DNA of 64,000 nucleotides from Paenisporosarcina antarctica (GTDB taxonomy: Bacteria; Bacillota; Bacilli; Bacillales_A; Planococcaceae): assembly GCF_004367585.1 (NCBI RefSeq), contig NZ_CP038015.1, positions 2,982,001 through 3,046,000 on the forward strand, written 5' to 3'. How positions within the stretch are numbered: position 1 is the stretch's first letter; each line of letters opens with the position of its first letter. The notes below the pieces were generated by a model. That model was not told where the DNA came from. It made no database searches and saw only the letters and a list, made by a program, of their open reading frames with translations. Below, piece after piece: positions 1 to 8,667 of the stretch. Both the position numbers and the translations under genes were made by a program.

Positions 1-926
1 AATGGATGAATATGTAGAACTCTCCCCATTACATTTGGTGAAATTAAATTACTCTCAATTTGTTGCGCAATAAGCATAATAATAGCTACATAAATGGCAA
101 GTTGTGGCTCTTGAATATATCCTATGATAATTGCAGGAATTACTGAAATAAATGGACCAATGAAAGGAATGACGTTCATAAGCATTCCAAAAACAGCGAG
201 GATCAATGCATATTCAAGACCAACTATTAAATAGCCAATGAGCAACATCACTCCAACAGCTATGCTAACTAAAAGTTGACCTTGAATGTAAGATTTCAAT
301 GTAATATCGATGTCTCTCAAAGTCTTACGAATCCACGTTTTACGTTCTCCTCTAAAGAAACTCGCAATAAACGGTGCAAATTTTTCGTGGTCTTTTAATA
401 AATAGACTAGGAAAAATGGGACCAATACTAATAAAAATATACCTCGTAAAAAACTTTGGATCATCTCAATTACCCAAGTACCGAATCCTTGTGCTGTCTC
501 ATTAATATTTGCAGATTGACCATCAATAGATTCTTCAATAAATAATGGTAATCGGCTTTTTTGATCAATTATGTAATCAGCTATGTTTTCTAAGCCTATA
601 ACGAGTTCAGGTGCGTCATTAACAAGGGCATTCACCTGTTTCGTAAGGGCGGGACCAATCAAAGCCACGAACAACCATAAAGCAAAGATAATGGCAATAA
701 AGATAGCCAATATACTTGTCCACCTTGGCCATTTTCTAGACTCTAAAAACACCAGTGCTGGTCTGGTTAAGTAGAATAAAATACCCCCTAGTAATAATGG
801 CAAGAATATTGTTTGTCCGATAATCACAAGCGGTGAAAAAATCCCTTTCACTTCAATAAACATCCTGATAATAATTAAGGCAAGTATTATACCTACTCCT
901 AGTTGAAACCAAAGCTTTTTAGCCAA
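1..926 (-). CDS. AI-2E family transporter (partial, C-terminus outside window)
   Basis: Reading the minus strand from about 926 gives an open frame that runs off the window start. It encodes a hydrophobic protein with several membrane segments and the family's long central soluble stretch. The segment around positions 120-350 resembles the PF01594 (AI-2E/YhhT-type permease) family, which includes putative exporters and Na+/H+ antiporters. The start is ambiguous: an AAGGG at 937-941 lies one base from a GTG (935) but ten bases from a TTG (926). TTG is preferred because the family often begins near the KLWFQ segment. Family assignment is confident; substrate is unknown. Confidence 0.8.
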   Translation of the reverse strand, partial: MAKKLWFQLGVGIILALIIIRMFIEVKGIFSPLVIIGQTIFLPLLLGGILFYLTRPALVFLESRKWPRWTSILAIFIAIIFALWLFVALIGPALTKQVNALVNDAPELVIGLENIADYIIDQKSRLPLFIEESIDGQSANINETAQGFGTWVIEMIQSFLRGIFLLVLVPFFLVYLLKDHEKFAPFIASFFRGERKTWIRKTLRDIDITLKSYIQGQLLVSIAVGVMLLIGYLIVGLEYALILAVFGMLMNVIPFIGPFISVIPAIIIGYIQEPQLAIYVAIIMLIAQQIESNLISPNVMGRVLHIHP

Positions 927-1141
927 TTTTTTCACGCCCTTACATATGTATGTATGTTTCTTATTATGGGTTATTTTGATAATAAGTATTTATCAAAAAA
1001 AAAAATATTTCAAAAAAGGTTTAGCCTTTTGAAATACGGGTAAATATATAATCGAGGATTTTCTCGCCTACTTTTATCCTCTTATTACAACTTCACAAAA
1101 AAACTCCGGCAAAATACAATTTTGAAAAGGAGACTGTTAAC

Positions 1142-1714
1142 ATGAATTGGTATGAAAAATTAAATCAATATTTCCCAGTCGAAGAAATGAAATCAAAAGA
1201 ACATATGGAAACGTTACTTGCTGAAAAAGGTAATGTTTATATAAAAGATGAAGGTCCGAAACACGTTTTAATGTATGTAGAGTTTGATAACTTTGTTTTT
1301 GTGGATTATCTATTTGTCTCCAAAGAAGCACGTGGTGAAGGATTAGGTCGTAAATTATTAAATATGTTAAAAGAAAAAAACAAACCTATATTACTTGAAG
1401 TAGAACCAGTCAATTATGAGGATACTGATACAGAAAAACGATTAAAGTTTTATTCTCGTGAAGATTTTCATCATGCTTCTAGAATAGGTTATATTAGACG
1501 GTCTCTCGCAACTGGTGAGAATACCATTTTAGAAATCTTGTACTGGTCACCAGCTAATCAGGATGAATTAGAAATTTATAAAGCTATGAAATGGACGTAC
1601 GAAAACATTCATACTTTTAAAGACGAACACTTTTATGGTGAATCTTATGACCCCTCTCATGAAGTCCTTGAGTATAACACCGAGAAAAAAACTAATATGT
1701 TAAAAAAATATTAA
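1142..1714 (+). CDS. yjbC: YjbC-like GNAT acetyltransferase
   Basis: This 190-residue protein matches from memory B. subtilis YjbC along its whole length: N-terminal MNWYEKL, the acetyl-CoA loop ARGEGLGRKLL near residues 63-73, the block LLEVEPVNYEDTDTEKR, and the C-terminal tract around HTFKDEHFYGESY. GNAT proteins transfer an acetyl group from acetyl-CoA; the acceptor here is unknown. In B. subtilis yjbC lies next to spx and is linked to thiol stress, but no spx is present in this window. A good AAAAGGAGA lies 8 bases before ATG. A hairpin terminator follows immediately. Confidence 0.9.
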   Translation: MNWYEKLNQYFPVEEMKSKEHMETLLAEKGNVYIKDEGPKHVLMYVEFDNFVFVDYLFVSKEARGEGLGRKLLNMLKEKNKPILLEVEPVNYEDTDTEKRLKFYSREDFHHASRIGYIRRSLATGENTILEILYWSPANQDELEIYKAMKWTYENIHTFKDEHFYGESYDPSHEVLEYNTEKKTNMLKKY

Positions 1715-1723
1715 TTGAAATCC

Positions 1724-1763
1724 TGCGAAAACATCTGACTTCTTGATGCTTTCGCATTTTTTT
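1724..1763 (+). terminator. Rho-independent terminator after yjbC
   Basis: TGCGAAA (1724-1730) pairs with TTTCGCA (1750-1756), with an inner CATC/GATG extension, and is followed by seven T. It lies just after the yjbC stop codon. Confidence 0.8.
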
Positions 1764-1788
1764 GTGAAAAATTATTATACTTCATCGA

Positions 1789-3114
1789 CTAACTATTTTC
1801 ATTTATCATCTGAATTGGTAAATCGACCGATCCTTCTCCAACCTGATTCGCTAACTTGTCAATCTTCTTTTGATAGAAAACGCGATCTAATGAATGGAAA
1901 TCACTATTCTCCATCCCCTCGATAACATACAATTGAATAGTCCAAATGTCTTTTTTACTTTCTAGTGGTGCAAGTTCAGCTGCCATTGTTAGTGAGTCGG
2001 TAATAGCGCACAATACAGAAATATCACTTTTCCCATAATGTCTTAGCTGGTGAAAAGTGTGATACAACACGTCTTCAAATGAGTGTATGCTCATTTTCAC
2101 TCGCAAGTATTTATCTTCATCCATAAAGATAAAGTCTCTCCGTGGGAGTTGGCTATATGAACCTAGTAACCTACCTAATTGATGAATGTTATGTATAGCC
2201 GTGTTCGGATCATTTATTCCTGGTGATATAGCGCGAAGAGACACTTCAACCATTTTTTGAATGGCGAAAACTGGATCTTGCCTTGTATCTCGCTCACGAC
2301 CCACAACAAAAAGCTTGCCATCATCTTCTTGAAGAAAGATTTGGTCCTTTGTGTAAAGCGTTACAACTGGGCTGTTTTTTTGAACAAAATCTCCAATATA
2401 ACAATTCATTTCGATTTTGCCTTTATGTTTTTGCGCTAATGCAACAAGTTGTTCAATATCAACTAATTGTAAATAGCCATCACTTCGAGCAGTTATCGGA
2501 TTAGCGGTCCCTCTTAGCGTCCAATTATCATTCGTTTGGGTTGTCATATCTTCACGCTTCAAAAAAGTCTCATAACATCCAACTGCGTCAATACCTTCAA
2601 TTTTCAGCTTTTCAATTAATGTATTCACTTGGATATTTTGTGCAATATGATGTATAAAAATAGCAAAGAAAATCAAGCAAACCATGGCATACAACACACC
2701 AATTAACCCCGAGATAACAGACTCTCCTGTAATTGATTCTTGCATAAATAACAACGATAACGTGGTGTAAATAAAGCCTCCCATAAAGACACCTAACACT
2801 CGCCAAACCATTGGGTCACGCACAAGATTTTTCATTGTACGTGGTGAGAATTGCGAAGAGTAAGTAATTAGCACCACCATAATTGTGGAAAATGTAAAGG
2901 TCGTCATTGTCAGTAAAGCTGCTGATAACCCCCCTAATATTGTTTGGGCTAGATTAACGCTCGTCAGAAACACAGGCGGTACATACAATAATAACGTTTG
3001 ATTAAATAAGTGATCAATGGTTGAGGAAATAATTGCCAATACTACTGAAAACAAACTATACAATGTCGGTATAAACCAAATGCTTTCTTTTATTTTTAAC
3101 CAATAACGATCCAT
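1789..3114 (-). CDS. DUF2254 membrane protein
   Basis: The protein has about 441 residues from an ATG at 3114, which sits behind AAAGGAGAGG. A longer in-frame extension to 3198 lacks a ribosome site and would overlap the upstream gene. The N-terminal half carries four hydrophobic segments (about residues 15-160); the second half is soluble, with the block RAISPGINDPNTAIHNIHQL typical of the DUF2254 family (PF10011). Function is unknown, although a sensor or channel-like role has been proposed for such proteins. It converges with yjbC. Confidence 0.85.
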   Translation of the reverse strand: MDRYWLKIKESIWFIPTLYSLFSVVLAIISSTIDHLFNQTLLLYVPPVFLTSVNLAQTILGGLSAALLTMTTFTFSTIMVVLITYSSQFSPRTMKNLVRDPMVWRVLGVFMGGFIYTTLSLLFMQESITGESVISGLIGVLYAMVCLIFFAIFIHHIAQNIQVNTLIEKLKIEGIDAVGCYETFLKREDMTTQTNDNWTLRGTANPITARSDGYLQLVDIEQLVALAQKHKGKIEMNCYIGDFVQKNSPVVTLYTKDQIFLQEDDGKLFVVGRERDTRQDPVFAIQKMVEVSLRAISPGINDPNTAIHNIHQLGRLLGSYSQLPRRDFIFMDEDKYLRVKMSIHSFEDVLYHTFHQLRHYGKSDISVLCAITDSLTMAAELAPLESKKDIWTIQLYVIEGMENSDFHSLDRVFYQKKIDKLANQVGEGSVDLPIQMINENS

Positions 3115-3185
3115 ACAATCCTCTCCTTTAGTTCCCTTGTAAACAACTTTATCATAGTGCTTCAAATTGAAAATAGATGATATGC

Positions 3186-3212
3186 AAAACCGACTCACTT
3201 AGAGTCGGTTTT
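3186..3212 (-). terminator. Terminator overlapping the end of the double-GNAT gene
   Basis: AAAACCGACTC (3186-3196) pairs with GAGTCGGTTTT (3202-3212) around a 5-base loop. On the minus strand it overlaps the stop codon of the upstream gene and leads into T-rich sequence. Confidence 0.65.
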
Positions 3213-4031
3213 ATTTTGGTAAACATAGTAATCTTGTGCATGGATTCCTTTAAACCCTACAGATTCGTATAACTTTAACGCTTGTACATTTTTTGTTTCG
3301 ACTTCTAAATGAACGGAGTATCCTAATGCACTTTGTTCTGAGACAACTTTACTTAGCACTTTTCGGCCAATCCCTTTCCCTTGGTAGTAGGGAAGAATAC
3401 AGAAACCATATATCCAAGCTTCTCCATCTTCTCTCTTCACTCTAATTTTCCCTATCGTTTCATTATTCACATCGATCATTAACATATCGGTATCTTCATC
3501 ACTGTCAATTCTGCTCTCCATCGTTTGTGCATCTTCTTTTAGCAAACCAAATGCTTCGACATCCAGGCGAACTCTCATATCTAGGTCATCTATAGTTGCT
3601 TGTCGTAGCGTAACCCCCTCCATTGCTTCAAGAAACTTTTCTTGCCACTCCATTTGATGTTCCGTAAACGCAAGAAACGCTCCATGTTGTTTTAAGAAAG
3701 TTCTCGCTGCTTGTGATCCGGCAGGTGCATTCAGTAAGATTTTCTTGTACTTTTCAAGTTTGGCTTTTTCCATTCCTTGCTTAAACAGCCGTTTAAAATG
3801 ACCTTTACGACGTTCACCCGGCTTGACCATACCACATACTTCAACAGTTGATCCAAATGCATACAACCCTATAAATGCAATTAGTTTATTCTGTTCATAA
3901 TACAAAAAATCTAGTTGATCTGATTCACGTTTTCGAAGCATTTCCCAATTTAGTTTTAGTTGTAAGTTATCATGTACTTCACATTGTTTTTGAAGTGTTT
4001 CAATATCGTTTAATTGTTTGTCTGTTAACAT
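3195..4031 (-). CDS. GNAT acetyltransferase, two tandem GNAT domains
   Basis: The 278-residue protein contains two GNAT-like halves. The N-terminal half (about 1-130) keeps the fold pattern (IGLYAFGSTVEVCGMVKPGERRKGHFKRLF) with a weak CoA loop. The C-terminal half (about 137-275) has a clear motif YYQGKGIGRKVL and the end motif ALKLYESVGF. The first domain is probably degenerate or structural; the substrate cannot be read from sequence. GAAGGAGA lies 6 bases before the ATG. It is not obviously in an operon, as terminators occur on both sides. Confidence 0.88.
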   Translation of the reverse strand: MLTDKQLNDIETLQKQCEVHDNLQLKLNWEMLRKRESDQLDFLYYEQNKLIAFIGLYAFGSTVEVCGMVKPGERRKGHFKRLFKQGMEKAKLEKYKKILLNAPAGSQAARTFLKQHGAFLAFTEHQMEWQEKFLEAMEGVTLRQATIDDLDMRVRLDVEAFGLLKEDAQTMESRIDSDEDTDMLMIDVNNETIGKIRVKREDGEAWIYGFCILPYYQGKGIGRKVLSKVVSEQSALGYSVHLEVETKNVQALKLYESVGFKGIHAQDYYVYQNKTDSK

Positions 4032-4064
4032 GGAAGTCTCCTTCTCTTTGTATTGTATGTACGT

Positions 4065-4099
4065 AAAAATAGCTTCCCATATTTTGATATGAGAAGCTA
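4065..4099 (-). terminator. Terminator after the S13 carboxypeptidase
   Basis: On the minus strand TAGCTTCTCATAT pairs with ATATGGGAAGCTA (4070-4082 with 4087-4099) and runs into TTTTT. Confidence 0.8.
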
Positions 4100-4103
4100 C
4101 TAA

Positions 4104-5597
4104 TTATTTTAAATGTGTATAGCTCGCTATCGCCGTCGCAATTTGATCTTCTATTGGCATCACCGCTGCTAAGTCATTATTAATGAGGATAGAGAATACC
4201 AACAACTCACCGTCTCTCGTAGTTGCATAGCCTGATAACGCAGATACTGCCGATATTGTACCCGTTTTGGCTTTCACATTACCGACTGTTGGTTTAATTT
4301 TCATACGGTTACGTAAAGTGCCCCCAACAAATCTTTTACTTACACCTGCGACAGGTAGAGATGTTAAAAATGTGTTATACCATGGCTTTTTTTGTGCAGA
4401 AACGAGAAGATTTGTTATTTCATTTGCAGGAATTAAATTGATATGTGACATACCCGAAGCATCTCGAATCATCATCACATCCTTATCCAAACCTAGTTTT
4501 GTAGAATTTTCTTCTATCACTTGAAGTCCCTTTTCAAAACTGCCTTCCCCATAGACAACTTTCCCCATCTCTTTTGCCAAAACATCTGCATGGGAATTGT
4601 TACTTAGTTTCATAAAGGGAATCAATAGTTCTTTCAATGTGATGGATTTTTTTGATGTTAGTAATTGAGCTTTCCTTGGTGTCTTGCCAAGTGTGAATTT
4701 TGAATTATCTGCAAATTTTATGCCATTTTTTGTTAAAGATTTTCCGAATAAATCAAGTGCATAATACGATGGTTCCGAAATGGAAATCCATTCACGAGTG
4801 ACGGTTCCACCTTCTGGAACTAAACCTTCAATCACGATATTGTTTGTGCCATGTTCACGTTCAATCTTGATGGTCTTTGTTCCACCTGATGCCACTGTTT
4901 TAGAACGATTAATAATTTTCACCATATCCGTAAGTGGCACTACGTTAATTGTTGCTGCCTTTGCGACATTTGAATTGGCATGAGCTTCAACAATTACTGT
5001 ACCTGCATCAAAATCCGAATTTGGGGATGCTGTTAGTGCAGATACCTGGGCTGCATAGTAGTAAGACTCATCTGTCCAGTTGATATCTTGCGACAATCGG
5101 ACATTGTCGTACCATGTGTCGTCTCCAACCAAGTTTCCGTTAATAATTTTTATGCCTTTAGAAGCTAGTTTCTGTGCAAAGAGGTCGAAATCTTCCTTTA
5201 AAAGTGTCGGGTCTCCTTTACCTTTTAAATACAAGTTACCTTGTAACACGCCACTTTTCACATGACCATCCGTTAACACTTCCGTAACGAAACGATAATC
5301 CTCACCAAGTGTTTCTAGAGCTGCCGCAGCTGTAAGTAGTTTCATGTTCGAAGCTGGATGTAATCTAGTTTCACCAAAATGGTCATATATAAGTTCCCCA
5401 GTTTCTGCTTTTCGAATACTGATACCAGTAGTTGCACCATCTAATCGTTCATCTTGGAGTATTTTATTTATGCTGTTGCCAAGCTGGGCATATTCAACAT
5501 TTGCAATAGCCGTTTGTTGATGATTCTTGTCCAATAGAAATGGCAGAAATGCGAGAACAATAATCACCGAGAGGAGCATAATTTTTTTTATTTTCAA
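4104..5597 (-). CDS. dacC: D-alanyl-D-alanine carboxypeptidase/endopeptidase, peptidase S13 (PBP4 type)
   Basis: This 497-residue exported penicillin-binding protein has all three active-site motifs: SNMK at residues 83-86, SNN at 332-334 and KTG at 444-446. The long insert between motifs 1 and 2 is characteristic of S13 enzymes such as B. subtilis DacC (PBP4a) and E. coli DacB. An N-terminal hydrophobic segment (about 6-22) serves as signal peptide or anchor. Such enzymes trim the terminal D-Ala, or cleave cross-links, of peptidoglycan outside the membrane. AGGGAGGAATC lies before the ATG. It stands alone between a terminator and a non-coding gap. The symbol is by family resemblance. Confidence 0.92.
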   Translation of the reverse strand: MKIKKIMLLSVIIVLAFLPFLLDKNHQQTAIANVEYAQLGNSINKILQDERLDGATTGISIRKAETGELIYDHFGETRLHPASNMKLLTAAAALETLGEDYRFVTEVLTDGHVKSGVLQGNLYLKGKGDPTLLKEDFDLFAQKLASKGIKIINGNLVGDDTWYDNVRLSQDINWTDESYYYAAQVSALTASPNSDFDAGTVIVEAHANSNVAKAATINVVPLTDMVKIINRSKTVASGGTKTIKIEREHGTNNIVIEGLVPEGGTVTREWISISEPSYYALDLFGKSLTKNGIKFADNSKFTLGKTPRKAQLLTSKKSITLKELLIPFMKLSNNSHADVLAKEMGKVVYGEGSFEKGLQVIEENSTKLGLDKDVMMIRDASGMSHINLIPANEITNLLVSAQKKPWYNTFLTSLPVAGVSKRFVGGTLRNRMKIKPTVGNVKAKTGTISAVSALSGYATTRDGELLVFSILINNDLAAVMPIEDQIATAIASYTHLK

Positions 5598-6032
5598 GAT
5601 GATTCCTCCCTCATTAGATGATGTGAAAAATTAATTCGATGATAGTTATTTACCCAAATAAATCTATTCATCTATTTATTGTGTTGAATGTTTATTTTTA
5701 TATATGCCAAGTGTATAGAAACTATACTAAAAACACGTACGCCTCAAGTTGTTTCAACTTACAAGAAAATCCGTGCAAAATAATTATTTAGGTTTTAGCT
5801 GAAAAACAATTAGTAAAACAGTATCGATTACAAACCTTCAGCACCAAAAACACAAGAATAAAAGACGCCGAATGAAGTGACTTTGTCACTATTTTCGGCG
5901 TCCTTCTTATAGTCAATCCTACGGTATATGCAACAACCTATATGAAGATAGTATTTATCGTCTTCTACTTCATTATTGTGTAGCTCATGGTTTCAGAAGA
6001 TTTCACGTCCAATACTTCCTGAATAAGCTTCT
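5598..6032. other. Intergenic gap with an orphan nested hairpin
   Basis: No supported gene lies in this 435-base stretch. The only strong structure is a nested hairpin at 5864-5902: GACGCCGAA with TTCGGCGTC outside, and AGTGAC with GTCACT inside. It is followed by CTTCTT, so it could be the terminator of a lost gene. The dacC promoter must lie near 5600-5700. Confidence 0.5.
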
Positions 6033-6060
6033 AAAAAACTCACTTACGGAAAGTGAGTTT
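6033..6060 (-). terminator. Terminator of the EamA gene
   Basis: AAACTCACTT (6036-6045) pairs with AAGTGAGTTT (6051-6060), and the minus-strand transcript continues as TTTTTT. The stem includes the last codons of the gene. Confidence 0.8.
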
Positions 6061-6924
6061 GGGACGAGTTGTTAAATAGACCCCACATAAAATGACAAGT
6101 AAACCGATAATCATTTGAATTGAAATAGGTTCTTTTAGTAAAAAATAACCCCAAAATATAGCGGAAATCGGGATTAAATAAGTTACAGATGTTGCGAACT
6201 CTGGACTTCTTTTTTTCATCAAGTAAAAAAATAGTAAATGCGCAATGCCTGAACCAAAGAAACCAAGTCCTATAATTGCAAATATTATTTCACTGTTTAT
6301 GTTTAGTATAAGAGTATGTAATTGATTAGTATTCGTGAAAAGCATCATTAATCCACCAAAGACAGCTCCAACAACCAATGTACAGGTTGTGACAAAAATA
6401 ATTCCTGCTTCTTTTAAATGTTTCCTGGCGTAATGAGAGGAAAAGCCGTAGCAAATCGTTGCTAAGATCATCGTTCCAATTCCGACAAAACTTTCACCAA
6501 ATAACAATGAAATATCAAATTTCATGATAATTAATATCCCAATAAAGCCGGTTGCTATGCCAATCCATTGTTGCTTTAACAATACCGAACCAAAAAATAA
6601 CAAGCCCATTAACCCAGTAAATATAGGTGTAAAGGCATTAAGTACTGCCGCTAAACTACTGTCAATTTGAGTTTGACTAAGTGCTATCAACCCCCATGGC
6701 AAACCTGCGTTAACCACTCCAACGACTAATAAAGCTTTCCATGGAACAGGTTTTATGATATCTTTTCGCTTAAACCAGAGCAATGGAAGTAACAGCAAAG
6801 CACCTGCTGTACAGCGAATAAAAACGGTTCCCCATACACCTGCTGGCTCGCTAAGAATCGAGATAAATACAAAAGATAGTCCCCAAATAAGACTAAGGGC
6901 AATTAGTGCTACATAAACACGCAT
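6040..6924 (-). CDS. EamA/DMT-superfamily transporter
   Basis: The 294-residue protein is composed of about ten hydrophobic segments in two EamA repeats (roughly 5-140 and 150-285), with the typical start MRVYVALIALSLIWG and the motif AVLNAFTPIFTGL. Members export amino acids or other metabolites; the substrate is unknown. AAAGGAAG precedes the ATG. It lies 14 bases downstream of adaA on the same strand and could be co-transcribed with it, which would place a transporter in the alkylation response; this is only a positional inference. Confidence 0.88.
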   Translation of the reverse strand: MRVYVALIALSLIWGLSFVFISILSEPAGVWGTVFIRCTAGALLLLPLLWFKRKDIIKPVPWKALLVVGVVNAGLPWGLIALSQTQIDSSLAAVLNAFTPIFTGLMGLLFFGSVLLKQQWIGIATGFIGILIIMKFDISLLFGESFVGIGTMILATICYGFSSHYARKHLKEAGIIFVTTCTLVVGAVFGGLMMLFTNTNQLHTLILNINSEIIFAIIGLGFFGSGIAHLLFFYLMKKRSPEFATSVTYLIPISAIFWGYFLLKEPISIQMIIGLLVILCGVYLTTRPKLTFRK

Positions 6925-6938
6925 AATTAGTACTTCCT

Positions 6939-7484
6939 TTACTGAACCTTCGTTCGAAATTTAGTTGGTGAATCTCCGGTGTAACGCTGAAAAGCCGTGG
7001 AAAAATGGGCAGCGTTTTGATACCCAACAGATTGAGCAATATTGATCACTAGTAAATCAGTATGTTGAAGTAAATGTTTCGCTTTAGACATTCTGACATT
7101 TGTTAAGTATCTTGACGGTGATACTTTCGTTTCTTTCATAAACACTTTCTGCAAATAAGTTGAGGAAACAAATAGTTGTTCAGCCATGTCTTTCAACGTC
7201 AGAGGACTTGTTAATTGTAATTCAATGATCGAAAGGGTCTTATTAACGAGTTGTGTGTTCGGATGAGTATAAATCAAGTCTTCAGGACGACATCGTTTAC
7301 ACGGACGATAACCGGCATCCTTAGCAGAACGCAGTGTAGAAAAAATAGAAACATGCTTACGAAGAGGCATTTTAGAATGACATGAAGGTCGACAAAAAAT
7401 TAATGTGGTGGAAACACCATAATAGAACTGTCCATCAAATGCATCATCATTGTTTGCAACTGCGACCCATTCAATTTCTTTCAT
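6939..7484 (-). CDS. adaA: AdaA: methylphosphotriester-DNA methyltransferase and AraC-type regulator
   Basis: From the ATG at 7484 (behind AAAGGAGG) the protein has 181 residues. Residues 31, 35, 62 and 65 are the four zinc cysteines of the Ada N-terminal domain (FCRPSCHSKM and YRPCKRCRPE). Cys31 is the likely acceptor of methyl groups from DNA phosphotriesters. Residues about 85-180 form an AraC-type helix-turn-helix domain ending YQNAAHFSTAFQRYTGDSP. Methylation is known to convert this protein into an activator of the adaptive response. The gene is divergent from adaB, unlike the B. subtilis adaAB operon. Confidence 0.94.
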   Translation of the reverse strand: MKEIEWVAVANNDDAFDGQFYYGVSTTLIFCRPSCHSKMPLRKHVSIFSTLRSAKDAGYRPCKRCRPEDLIYTHPNTQLVNKTLSIIELQLTSPLTLKDMAEQLFVSSTYLQKVFMKETKVSPSRYLTNVRMSKAKHLLQHTDLLVINIAQSVGYQNAAHFSTAFQRYTGDSPTKFRTKVQ

Positions 7485-7601
7485 ATCAAGTGCCTCCTTT
7501 TTTCTAATAGTATCACAATTTAATTGGACCAAAATTGAATGACAACAATTGAAAAGCAAATATCTCAAAAGTTTTTTATAATGGTGAAAAGGAGGTTGCT
7601 T
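7485..7601. promoter_or_regulatory. Shared divergent adaA/adaB promoter region
   Basis: These 117 bases separate the two divergent start codons. TATAAT at 7577-7582 is a good -10 element for adaB. On the minus strand TACTAT near 7506-7511 could serve adaA. An AAAAGCAAA at 7552-7560 resembles the A-rich Ada box (AAAGCG-like) and sits upstream of the adaB -10 region. The operator assignment is inference. Confidence 0.45.
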
Positions 7602-8057
7602 ATGTTTACAGGTTATGTTGAATCACCTATTGGATTTATTGAAGTAAAGGCTACTCAATCATCTCTTCTATCGGTACTGTTCGTTGAAGAACAACAACAC
7701 AGCAATGAAAATGATATAGTGAAACATTTTAAACAAGAAATTGATGCATATTTTAAAGGACAACTAACATATTTTACATTTCCACAATTAAGTGGCACAC
7801 CTTTTCAACTCCAAGTGTGGAACGAACTAACACATATTCCTTTTGGTGAAACGAGTACGTATTCTGAAATCGCTCAGGTGATTGAAAGAGATAAGGCCGT
7901 TCGTGCTGTTGGAACTGCCATTGGAAAAAACAAATTAGCTCTAGTTATTCCATGCCATCGAGTAATAGGAAAAAATGGTACGTTGACTGGATTTGCATGG
8001 GAAACATGGCGAAAAGATTGGTTGCTTGCACACGAAAAGAACCATTCACAATTGTGA
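7602..8057 (+). CDS. adaB: AdaB/Ogt: O6-methylguanine-DNA methyltransferase
   Basis: The 151-residue protein starts at ATG 7602 behind AAAAGGAGG. It carries the active-site motif IPCHRVIG (methyl-acceptor Cys about residue 119), the helix-turn-helix region GETSTYSEIA, and the end block WRKDWLLAHE. It transfers the methyl group from O6-methylguanine irreversibly to its own cysteine. The usual GYAGG loop after PCHRV reads GFAWETW. A 21-residue upstream extension of the frame overlaps adaA's control region and is rejected. Confidence 0.93.
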   Translation: MFTGYVESPIGFIEVKATQSSLLSVLFVEEQQHSNENDIVKHFKQEIDAYFKGQLTYFTFPQLSGTPFQLQVWNELTHIPFGETSTYSEIAQVIERDKAVRAVGTAIGKNKLALVIPCHRVIGKNGTLTGFAWETWRKDWLLAHEKNHSQL

Positions 8058-8242
8058 TCCCACTGAAATTATTACGCAATAGATCAAGAAAGTAATGCAT
8101 ACCAAACATTTCATGGCCATGAGAGACAGTATTAAGTTCATTTTTGAAACCATAGCAAGAAAAACAGGAAATCGAGTCAAAGGTGAACACTTCTTCAATA
8201 GGAAGTACTACTTTTTAGTTGGTTGAGTCGATTTTTCATTTG
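8058..8242. other. Non-coding stretch after adaB
   Basis: No supported gene. An in-frame reading on the minus strand across the end of adaB lacks a ribosome site and is a shadow. Confidence 0.5.
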
Positions 8243-8389
8243 AATAGACACCTTTGGCTTTGATTACAGCACCTTCTTTGTCCTATTGGAGCAACTTCTG
8301 CTTTGATCGGGGCAACTTTGGTGCTGATTGGTGCAACTTCTGCTTTGATTGGAGCAACTTTGTGTCCAATTGGGACAACTAACCAATTA
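8243..8389. repeat. 21-bp tandem array 1 (GCAACTT core)
   Basis: Units of exactly 21 bases start at 8285, 8306, 8327, 8348 and 8369, each of the form ATTGGnGCAACTTnTG plus five variable bases. Two more degenerate units precede them from 8243. In one frame the better units would read IGATSAL-like heptads, but the flanking units contain a stop. It is therefore more likely a DNA-level repeat than a coding one. Confidence 0.8.
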
Positions 8390-8440
8390 TCTCCTAATTA
8401 TCGAAACTCCAGAGGAATCATGACCACTGAAAAACTTCAA

Positions 8441-8480
8441 GGCGACATTTCGTTCGATTTTGAATGAACGAAACGTTGCC
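8441..8480 (+). terminator. Imperfect hairpin, possible terminator
   Basis: GGCGACATTTCGTTC (8441-8455) pairs imperfectly with GAACGAAACGTTGCC (8466-8480), followed by TCTTTCTTTC. It could end transcription from adaB. Confidence 0.45.
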
Positions 8481-8577
8481 TCTTTCTTTCGTATTGCTTA
8501 CTGTACATCCTTTATGAACGAAGGTTTACGGATTCTTGATTTGAAATCATCAAGAATCAAAATTATTATACTTATAA

Positions 8578-8625
8578 AAACAGGGAACCTTGCCTCGATA
8601 ATAATCGAGGAATGGCTCCCAAATT
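8578..8625 (-). terminator. Terminator of the DUF1206 gene
   Basis: On the minus strand GGGAGCC...CCTCGAT pairs with ATCGAGG...GGTTCCC around a short TATT loop, followed by TGTTTTT. Confidence 0.65.
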
Positions 8626-8667
8626 TAAACAATTCAGTTTTTTTCGTGGTCTCACATTTGTGAATGG

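Noticed and set aside
8285-8389. Heptapeptide-repeat coding sequence (IGATSAL-like)
   Set aside because: No start codon or ribosome site, and preceding 21-bp units contain an in-frame stop; the other three 21-bp arrays do not code either.
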